64,000 nucleotides of DNA from Talinum fruticosum (lineage: Eukaryota > Streptophyta > Magnoliopsida > Caryophyllales > Talinaceae), in the NCBI GenBank assembly GCA_021018815.1, contig JAITYX010000058.1, positions 823,001 through 887,000 on the forward strand, read 5' to 3'. Shown here piece after piece: positions 56,620 through 64,000 of this stretch. The stretch's first letter is position 1. Each line of letters begins with the position of its first letter. The notes under the pieces are model-generated. The model had not been told where the DNA came from. It saw only the letters and a program-made list of their open reading frames with translations, and did not search any database. A program made the position numbers and the translations under genes.

Positions 56620-57102
56620 TGAAGGTTTGCTCTTGGAGAGACTTACTCACCCTAGAGGAGGGGTGAATAGGGTGATGAGGAAATTAAATCAATAAATGGA
56701 AGATTAAAGTCTAAAATAGACTTTGAGACTGTCTCGAGTCTAGATTAGACTCGTAAAAGTGTTAACTCATAAATTACGTGGAAACCCTCCTGGGGCGGAA
56801 AACCACTGGACAGTGCTAGTCCAAGCACCAAGTCAAATCCACTATTCTAAATCCACCAAATACAGTGGACTGACTCAACAAGAATTGCTCCCTTAAACAA
56901 TTCCTTACAGAGTTTTCCTAGACTCGAAATTCCCTTATCTAATCTAGTACTTCCTAACCGAGGTAACCTTTACAGACTAGGGACAACCGAGCTGAGTTAA
57001 CCCTTACAGCTCGGTCAAGGACCTTACTCGGAAAGTAAGAAAGAGAATTTGTAATTGATTACAAGACCTTACAACTCATAAAGATGTTAAGTACAGAGTT
57101 GA
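56620..57102 (-). repeat. 3' LTR piece of copia element 3, subtype 1
   Basis: The last 483 bp of the LTR, starting TGAAGGTTTGC at the left. It shares AATTAAATCAATAAATGGAAG and AAAGTCTAAAA with 48961-49109, not with 63712-63889. Stem 1 of the leader hairpin is a perfect CCGAGC/GCTCGG. At 57102 it jumps into the third ORF. Confidence 0.9.
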
Positions 57103-57993
57103 AGCACTCGAGGTGGATGCACCGCAGTAGAGGAGGGGAGAGAGAGGAGTCTCGAGTCCGAGGCGGAGGAGAAAGTTGCCTCGGTTCGAGCTATGGACCC
57201 GGACACCGGATTGGGTCTCCCGGTACCCGTATCCAATAAGCTCTTTTCTGCCAACAACAATGGAAACCTCGGACACTTCGTTTGGGTCCGAGGGGAGCGG
57301 AACCTTGAATTGTTTAAAGACAAGGGTGAAGAGGGCTTCGAAAGGAAGAGGGGTGGATTTCTTAGTCCGAGCTAGCACGATGGCCATCTCGCTCGATAAT
57401 GGCGGGGAAGAGGTCTACGTCGCAGCCCTCGAGAATGTCGAACGTAGCTTTGAGAATTTTGGAGTTGGGATTTTCTTTGTTGGAGTGGTGAGAAAATAAA
57501 GTTCTCATCAGCAAGTAACAAAGGAGTTTTAGCCTCAGTCTTCATCTGTCACAAAAAGTTCTTGCATGACTCGGGGACTTCCTTGGCGTATTTTTCAAAG
57601 AATTCATCAAGCAACCTCGTTGAAGGGGATTGGATTGCTATTGAGGAAGATAGATGAAACTTTAAAAATTTGATAGAGGAGAGAGAGATTAATACGTACC
57701 ACTCGTGTTGCGAACTCCGGAGGTGATGATCCCCTCAAAGCAAGAAAGGTTCGAATAGAACTCAAGCAACGAGTTCCGGGTATATGAATTCGCTGAAACA
57801 AAGAAAGTTGTATACCCCAATGGTTTTTATGTGTTTCAACCATGAAAAGTTTGTGCTTGGGAAGAATTTGTCATCTAACGTTAGATGTTGGGTGACAAGT
57901 ATTTTGGAGGGATGAGAAGAACGCTCTTGGTTCTTGGTTCCGGGTTTTTAGTGGCGAGCCTAGAAAATCTGGAGCGGAACCTCTCTTAGGCAT
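57103..57993 (-). pseudogene. Third ORF, element 3
   Basis: The ATG at 57993 gives MPKRGSAPDFLGSP, the same start as 39819. After a shift near 57875 the protein continues DDKFFPS-like and VYNFLCF-EFIYPELV (near 57780), then FLNSNPIPFNEV (near 57610), and in the frame 57387-57076 LPFEALFTLVFKQFKVPLPSDPN with VSEVSIVVGRKELIGYGYR. About 60% of residues in this last block match element 1. The C-terminal acidic part is lost with the deletion at 57102. Confidence 0.62.
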
Positions 57994-58149
57994 GGTCGAG
58001 ATGTTGTGAGAAGAATGATGAGTTAGCTCGAGGAAACGAGAGAGCGAGAGAGTACTTGATAGTGCTTGAGAGTGCTTGAGCGCTTAGATAGCGTAAGTGA
58101 GTATGCGAGAGTTTAGGTTAGCAGAGAGTAAAGTAGCTAAATGAGGGAA

Positions 58150-58350
58150 AAAGGATGTTACTTATAGTGAAAAAAATGTCCTTTAGTATCCGTTCGACCC
58201 AAACCTCCAATGGTCGCCTCGGACCGGTGTCTCTGCATCGCTCTCCAACGGTTAGATCGGTGTGTCTCGTACTGCTCTCTAACGGTTAGACCGGTGTGTC
58301 CGTACTACTCTCCAACGGTTAGAATTCCAGTGTCGGTCTCTCAACGGCTA
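58150..58350 (-). promoter_or_regulatory. MSA-site array and TATA-like box before third ORF
   Basis: Three perfect MSA elements (YCYAACGGYYA as read on the plus strand) lie at 58244-58254, 58278-58288 and 58311-58321, with a near match at 58340-58350, in tandem units of about 33 bp. A TATA-like TATAAG follows at 58162-58167 on the minus strand. MSA sites are bound by three-repeat MYB proteins in G2/M genes. Confidence 0.5.
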
Positions 58351-58649
58351 GCTCACTAATCGATACACGCGGTAGAGAGAGAGAAAAGAGAAATTTTAAA
58401 AGAAATTTCTAAAATTCTTCACTAATCTAGAGATGATTTCGAAGTTTGAAGTCCAATTTTTTCAAAAACTAAGTCCGACTCAAGTAAAGTTTTAGAGTAA
58501 CTCGAAAGCGCAAACAGATAATAACTCCTAGCTCAGTATCACTGGGTCAATTGAACTAATTGTTATTGAGACAAAGAGAAGAAACATGTAACATATAATC
58601 ATGCAAGATAATTTCACAAAAAAAAAAAACATAACCATGTATTTATCAT

Positions 58650-59240
58650 GCCAAGTTCATTCCTAATGAAACAAAACCGATCCTCACTAAGTGGCTTAGT
58701 AAAGATGTCGAGTTAATTGAAATTTTGTAGGAATAAACTCAAGTTCAATATCACCTTTCTCGGAATGGTCTCTCGGAAAATAATACCTGACCTCAATGTG
58801 CTTTGTCTTTGAGTGCTCGAACTAGATTCTTAGTGATGCTGATTGCACTCTTATTGTCACACTTGGTTGGAATTGATTTGAATGAAAGTCCAAGATCTTT
58901 CAAGTGTTGCTTGATCCATAGAATCTAAGCATAGCATGCTCCAGCTGTAATGTACTCAGCTTCAGCAGTTGATAGAGCAACCGAGTTCCGCTTCTTTGAG
59001 TGCCGGGATATAAGGGATTGACCCGAAATTGGCATGCTCCAGAGGTGCTCTTTTTATCAACCTTATATCCAGCATAGTCAGCATTTGAGTATCCACCGAG
59101 GGTCGGCTTCGAGTCTCTTGAGAACCATAGACCTAGATTCTCGGCTCTCGAAAGATATCTAAAGATTCTCTTCACTACGAGTGAGATGTGATTCTTTTGA
59201 ATTAGCTTGGAATCTTATACACGCTTATACACTAAACATA
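58650..59240 (-). pseudogene. Copia RNase H and pol C-terminus, element 3
   Basis: The frame 59175-58900 reads MKRIFRYLSRAENLGLWFSRDSKPTLGGYSNADYAGYKVDKKSTSGA, the first RNase H blocks. The C-terminal part near 58770-58650 has the IELEFIPTKFQ-like and ADIFTKPL-like segments with shifts and a stop. Confidence 0.85.
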
Positions 59241-59244
59241 ATAT

Positions 59245-60110
59245 CCGGCCTACTAGATGTAAGATACGAGCATATATCCAATCATACCTCGATAGAGTTT
59301 CGATCTCGCTGCTTTACCTTTTTTGTCCGAGTCTTGTTTCAGTCGTTGCTCATTGGTGTTGCTTGCATGTTTTGCATCTTGAAGCTTGTACTTCTTCAAC
59401 AACTCCTTAGTATACTTAGATTGATGGATATAGATGCCATCTTTATCTTGTTTGACTTGTAGACCAAGAAAGAACTTGACCTCTCTCATCATGCTCATTT
59501 GGAATTCATGTCTCATTAACTCGGAAAAATCTCGACGGAGATTTTCATTAGTAACTCCAAAAATTATATCATCAACATAAATCGAACAATAAGAAAGTCT
59601 TTCCCCTTGGTTTTTATGAAAACAGTTTTGTCAATCTGACCTCTTTTAAAATCATTTTCAACCAAGAAACTGCTCAGTCTTTCATACCAAGGTCCGGGAG
59701 CTTATTTAAGATCATAAAGAGCCTTTTGCAACTTGAAAACATTATTTGGAAATTCTGAGTTTTCAAATCTAGGGGGTTGCTCAACATAGACTTCCTCTTG
59801 AATGAAACCATTCAGAAAAGCACATTTGACATCCATTTGATACAATTTAATATTCATGCCGGATGCAAATGCCAATAGGATTCTAATTGCTTCAATCCTA
59901 GCAACCGGTGCAAAGGTTTCCCCATAATCAATTCCTTCTTCTTGATTATAACCTTGAGCCACAAGTCCAGCTTTATTTCTGACTATCAACCCATCCTCAT
60001 CCAATTTGTTCTTGAAAACCCATATGATTCCTATGATTGGGTGGTCGGAAGGTCGTTTGGTCAAAGTCCAGCCTTGGTTTCTTTTTAAATTGATTAAGTT
60101 CCTCTTGCAT
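59245..60110 (-). pseudogene. Copia reverse transcriptase, element 3
   Basis: The frame 60064-59702 has [73 protein letters not shown] as one run (quoted parts: first catalytic Asp at QMDVK). The following part, with VDDIIFG near 59575, is frameshifted. The frame 59516-59253 has EFQMSMMREVKFFLGLQVKQDKDGIYIHQSKYTKELLKK. It is the best kept N-terminal RT half in the window. Confidence 0.9.
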
Positions 60111-60379
60111 GGCCTCTACCCATTCAGGTTCATTTAGGGCCTCTAGTGCATTTCAGGTTCGATTAATGATATGAATGCAGTGAATGCACATAGATTTTGC
60201 AAGGAAGAGCGAGTTCTTACCCCACTCGTTGATGTCGGACAAGATGTTTTCGAGTGGGTGGCTCGAAGCATATTTGAATTCTTTACCTATTCTCCGATTC
60301 GCCAAATTTGAGGGTTGAACTGGTTGATCTTTAGTGATTTGATATGATTGAGCTTGCTCATCTATTTGACCTTCAGCAT

Positions 60380-61430
60380 TCTAAGCCGGCTCTTGAGCTG
60401 GTTCGATCCGAGTCATGATATTACGAGCTGCCTTACTCTTAGTCGCTTTCTTTTGACTCTGTCCGAGCTTAGCTTCGATAACATCATCTTCATCTCGACT
60501 GAGTTTCAGGTCCGAGAATGTTGATTCACTTGGTTTTCCCTTATCGATCTTATCAAAAACAATGTGGATGATTTCTTCCACTTTGTTAGTTCTTTTATTG
60601 AAAATGCGATATGCTTACTATGAGATGAATAACCCGAGAAAGATACCTTCATCCGACCGAGCATAAACTTAGTCAGGTGATCCTTACCATTATTATGAAC
60701 ATAGCACTTACATCCGAAGGGTTTAAAGTATGAGATGTTTGGTTTCTTTCCCTTGTGGAGTTCATATGGAGTTTTCTTCAAAATGGGTCTAATGAGGCAT
60801 CCGTTCGAGTGTGTAGTTTGTCTGTGTTGATCGCCTCAGCCCAAAAATAGTAAGGCGGATCATGTTTAATCATCATTGTCCTTCCTATTTCTTCAAGATT
60901 TCTATTCTTTTTCTCTACTACCCCATTCTGTTGAGGAGTTTTGGATGCTGAGAAGTTGTGGGAGATACCATTCTTATCGCAGAACTCCGTAAATTCCGAG
61001 TAGTCGAACTCCCTTCTATGGTCGGTTCGAATTCTTTTGATCCGAGTCCGAGACTCTACTTGAATTTTCCTGCAAAGCTTGCTTGAACTCTTTGAAAGCT
61101 TCATTTTTGTGCTTAAGAAAACAAACCCAAGTAAATCGTGAGTAGTCATCAACAACCACAAGTACATAAGATTTACCTCTCGAGACTCTTTACATGGATT
61201 TCACCACACAAATCCATATGCAGCATTTCAAGCACTTTGGATGCGGAAACTAGTTTTGAGAGATTTAAAGGATGATCCGACTCGTTTCCTTTTTGTGCAT
61301 GCTTCACAAATTTTATCTTTCTTAAAAGCACGATTAGGTAAACCTCGACTAAACCATGAGATGCAAGCTTTTTTATAGTGTGCATACTAACATGACCTAA
61401 TCTATGATGCCATGTCTAAGAATCATCATG
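60380..61430 (-). pseudogene. Copia integrase, element 3
   Basis: 61385-61173 holds the finger and MDLCGEIHVKS. 61167-60778 holds HDLLGFVFL, then IQVESRTRIKRIRTDHRREFDYSEF with the second catalytic Asp block and TPQQNGVVEKKNRNLEE with the Glu region. 60781-60506 holds ELHKGKKPNISYFKPFGCKCYVHNNGKDH. This copy keeps the D-D-E blocks better than elements 1 and 2, but in three frames. Confidence 0.9.
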
Positions 61431-61439
61431 CAGTGATGC

Positions 61440-61830
61440 TTTTAAACAGGATAGATTCTGACTTGGATAAGAAAGAGGAATAGTGTAGGTATTACCCGAT
61501 CTCTTACCCGAGAGCTTAGTCTCTTTGGTAGTTGCATCGAAATATAGCAATTTGTCCGAGTGAACCTTACCTGTTGACCTTTGTCACACAGTTGAGAGAT
61601 GCTTGAGTAGATTGTACTTTAATCCCTTGACAAGATAGACTAGGCCGACCAGGTTGTCTCTTTTTCAATCTTGCCTATCCCAATTATCTTGCCCTTGCTA
61701 TTATCTCCAAAAGTGACTTTGCCTCCTTTGTAATCTTCTAAATCGAAAAGAGTCTTGAATCACCCGACATGTGGCGTGAGCATCCACCGTCTAGGTACTA
61801 ATGACCTTTTGTCTTTTTCTGAGTTACCTG
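61440..61830 (-). pseudogene. Copia protease and pre-integrase region, element 3
   Basis: The active-site segment (YLDGGCSRHMSG) is near 61797-61760 on the minus strand, with DGG as in the other copies. KVTFGDNSKGKIIGIGKI-like and VYLVKGLKYNL-like blocks follow with several shifts. Confidence 0.82.
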
Positions 61831-61845
61831 CAAGTCAAAAACACA

Positions 61846-62660
61846 CTAACCCTTCTCACTTCCTCTAACGAACCCAGTAACTCCCTTTACTCGTGGTCCT
61901 TTTCGAGGAAGAAGACTCTTGGGAACCCGATTTGAATTATTTTGGGTTTGGTCCGATTTTGAGTCTTCTTTTAGAAAACCGAGTCCGTGTCTCTTTCTTT
62001 TGGAAATCTTTTCTTTTATAAGCAAGTGGAGAAGAATTTTTCTTGTAGGGTGTTCTGGGCTCAGTCCTCCTTTCATTTTTATGAATGGGACCATGCTCAG
62101 CCTTCCCGAACTTCACAGCTTCGAAATCCTTTTTAAAAGATCTTAGTAGGAATTTAATTCCTCCTCTTTGTTAAAACTAAGTACTTCCTTTCCGAAGGAG
62201 ACACACCGAGAGCCTAATAGCATGTTAAGGTTCTTTTGACCTTGAGTAAATTTTAAAACAAGCTCTTGAGACTCATTGAGCTTTTGTTTCAAATGCTCGT
62301 TTTCTCTTCGAGTGTCTCGGATCGGTCTTATTAGTTTGAGTACTAGTCTTGAGTTCTCTTAGAGTAAGTCTTAGTTTTTCTAATTTATTTTTCAAACCAA
62401 TGCTCTCAAAGTGAGAGACTCAAGTTGTTTTTTGAATTGAGAAGAATCGGACTTGGACTTTTCTTCCAAAGCATAAATATATTTAGCTAAATCAACTTTG
62501 GAGAACTTAAGAAAGTATTCTATTACCTCCTAAGGATTTATATGCTCAATGTCCGAGTTGTCTGAGTCCGACTCAAATTCAGCTTCCGAGTCCGATAGTG
62601 CCATGAGACACTTTGAGTCGTCCGAGTCTTCATCTTCTTCAAATGAATCTTCATTACTCC
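61846..62660 (-). pseudogene. Gag-pol linker, element 3
   Basis: Starts in the acidic Ser/Asp/Glu-rich part near 62640, passes the KYIYALEEKS-like and coiled-coil parts, and ends in a basic stretch (frame 62094-61846, PTRKILLHLLIKEKISKRKRHG). Broken at least four times. Confidence 0.7.
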
Positions 62661-62669
62661 ATGTGGCTA

Positions 62670-63651
62670 TCATAGCCTTCTTCTTTTTCTATCCCTCTTT
62701 CTCCTTGGACAGTCTTTGACTATATGATCTTTGCTGCCGCATTCAAAACAGACCGAGTTTTTAGTTAAAGATAACTTTAAAGGGGAGGAGTGTTTACCTT
62801 TTCTGTCCTTCCTATCTTTCTTGTAGAACTCTTCTCTTGGCCTTTTCTCCCATTTCTTGTGCTTCATCATTCTTTTGAAGCCTCGAGCAATGAGTGCCAT
62901 GGGATCTTCTTTTGAATATGAGGAACTCGGATTTTCTCCTCTCGCTTTCGAGGCCTTCAATGCAATGTTCCTTTTGGTGCTAACCTCGGCATCCTCTTCT
63001 TCCGGATGGATTTCATGGGTAATTAGCTTCCCAATCGGTTCGATCCGCTTTTAGTTGAGAAAGGTTCGAGCTTGCTCAATGGCTGTCACCTTGGGAACCC
63101 ATCTTCTCTTGGGTAGGCTTCTTAGAATTTTTCTGCACATTTCTTCATGGGAAATCTTTCTACCCAAATATTTAAGATTGTTGGTAATCTCGGTGACGCG
63201 TATAAACATCTTAGTGATGTTTTCTTCCGGCTCCATCTTGAATGGCTCATATTTGTGAAGATATTGACTTATCTTCGCTTGTCTTACTTGGCTTGTTCCT
63301 TCATATGTGTTGACAAGAGTGTCCTACGCATCTTTAGTTGTGTCACAGGCTAACACTCGTTGTATTCTTCTAAGCCGATGGCGCACATTAAAATGTTCAT
63401 TGCTTTAAAGTTCTTTCCGAACTTTTCGCCTCTTCGATGGTGTACTCGAACTTTGCTTTAGGCACAGGTCTTGTATCTTCCATCTTCCTTGGAATGTAAT
63501 TGTCTTCTTGTATGATGTTCCATACATCTTCATCGTGATCCAATAGAAAGCATTCCATTAGCTTCTTCTAGTGCACGAAATTTGATTCTTTAAACTTAGG
63601 TGGTCCGGTGGAAGATCTTCCTTCATCGAACTCTCCATTATTTTAAGCCAT
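62670..63651 (-). pseudogene. gag: Copia gag, element 3
   Basis: The ancestral ATG at 63651 is followed by GCT and then TAA where other copies read CGG, so translation would stop at codon 3. The core is seen near 63236-63051 (ITKMFIRVTEITNNL, HEEMCRKILRSLPKRRW). The frame 62960-62670 has an intact zinc knuckle, CFECGSKDHIVKDC (CX2CX4HX4C), the only complete one of the copia copies here. Confidence 0.88.
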
Positions 63652-63697
63652 CTCGATCTTTAGACCTTTAGGTTGTTAGACCCTTTCCGAAAGGCTA

Positions 63698-63709
63698 GGC
63701 TCGATACCA
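63698..63709 (-). promoter_or_regulatory. Primer-binding site, copia element 3
   Basis: TGGTATCGAGCC on the minus strand, identical to that of element 1. Confidence 0.85.
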
Positions 63710-63711
63710 AT

Positions 63712-63889
63712 TGAAGGTTTGCTCTTGGAGAGTCTTAGTCACCCTAGAGAAGGGGTGAATAGGGTGATGAGGAAATTTTAACAAACTTGGAAAATTAAAG
63801 CTTGAAAAGAATAATCAAGACAGCTTTGAGTCAAGATTGGACTCGAAAAGTATGAACTCAAATATACGTGGAAACCCTCCTAGGGCGAG
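63712..63889 (-). repeat. 5' LTR piece of copia element 3, subtype 2
   Basis: 178 bp of the LTR 3' end, starting TGAAGGTTTGC at the left. It has the subtype 2 stretch TTTTAACAAACTTGGA like 47066-47571. It is cut after CCTCCTAGGGCG. Confidence 0.88.
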
Positions 63890-64000
63890 TGTAAGACCCG
63901 TAATTTTGGGTTAGGTAGTTTACCAGCTGAAGTTAATTATTTAGCTTTGATTAAATAGAGTAGGTCGAATGACCAAGTTATGTACATGGTTAGATATTCG
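63890..64000 (+). mobile_element. Start of a gypsy-type LTR, runs out of window
   Basis: TGTAAGACCCGTAATTTTGG is a usual first sequence of plant gypsy LTRs. It replaces the copia LTR at 63890. Only 111 bp are visible, so the element type and its duplication cannot be confirmed. Confidence 0.55.

Larger units (their letters stand above)
56620..63889 (-). mobile_element. Ty1/copia element 3 (right part of an inverted pair)
   Basis: Same family on the minus strand, with 5' LTR piece at the right (63712-63889), primer site, gag, linker, protease, integrase, RT, RNase H, third ORF and a 3' LTR piece at the left. The 3' LTR's first two thirds, the polypurine tract and the third-ORF C-terminus are deleted. 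The right LTR is cut by a gypsy LTR at 63890. Confidence 0.88.

Overview
This window looks like nuclear heterochromatin of a flowering plant. It holds no host gene that I can recognise. It is a nest of LTR retrotransposons and their remains: Ty1/copia elements with an initiator-Met primer site, Ty3/gypsy elements of the Tat type (archaeal-like second RNase H, antisense extra genes) and of an Athila-like type, a Tekay/Del-like solo LTR, and a small hAT-like element. I see no rRNA, tRNA or CRISPR. Nearly every frame is broken, so coding features are given as pseudogenes. The species cannot be told from the sequence.

Layout. 1-1453: copia integrase scrap joined to a truncated minus-strand copia LTR. 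1454-2054: unassigned, with a 44-bp tandem repeat. 2060-9585: complete minus-strand Athila-like element with gag only (TR-GAG type), TSD TGCAT, inserted in the 5' region of a Tat element. 9591-18132: that Tat element's gag-pol (+) and a first antisense gene with its own TATA box. 18133-25677: second antisense gene, a spliced plant-mobile-domain (PMD) gene, interrupted by a 3.13-kb solo LTR (19103-22234, TSD TATGG) and partly duplicated. 25694-27240: Tat LTR. 27240-47065: second copy of the PMD region and its Tat LTR, carrying a hAT-like MITE (28100-28771), an Athila-like solo LTR (29439-31590) and a full copia element (32635-45025, TSD AAGAT), whose 3' LTR holds an inverted solo LTR (42918-44492, TSD TAAGG). 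47066-63889: two large inverted copia elements, tail to tail. 63890-64000: start of another gypsy LTR.

The copia family has a long LTR (about 1.6 kb), gag, a coiled-coil linker, protease, integrase, RT and RNase H. After pol comes about 2.7 kb with a third ORF, preceded by a TATA box and, in one copy, a tandem array of perfect mitosis-specific (MSA) MYB sites. Its LTR leader has two tandem hairpins whose stems covary between copies.

The most informative observation is at 47066-63889. LTR subtypes pair crosswise (47572-49109 with 56620-57102; 47066-47571 with 63712-63889), and the junction duplications (TATGA and TATAA) fit one insertion into an opposite-facing LTR followed by an inversion between the two inverted elements.
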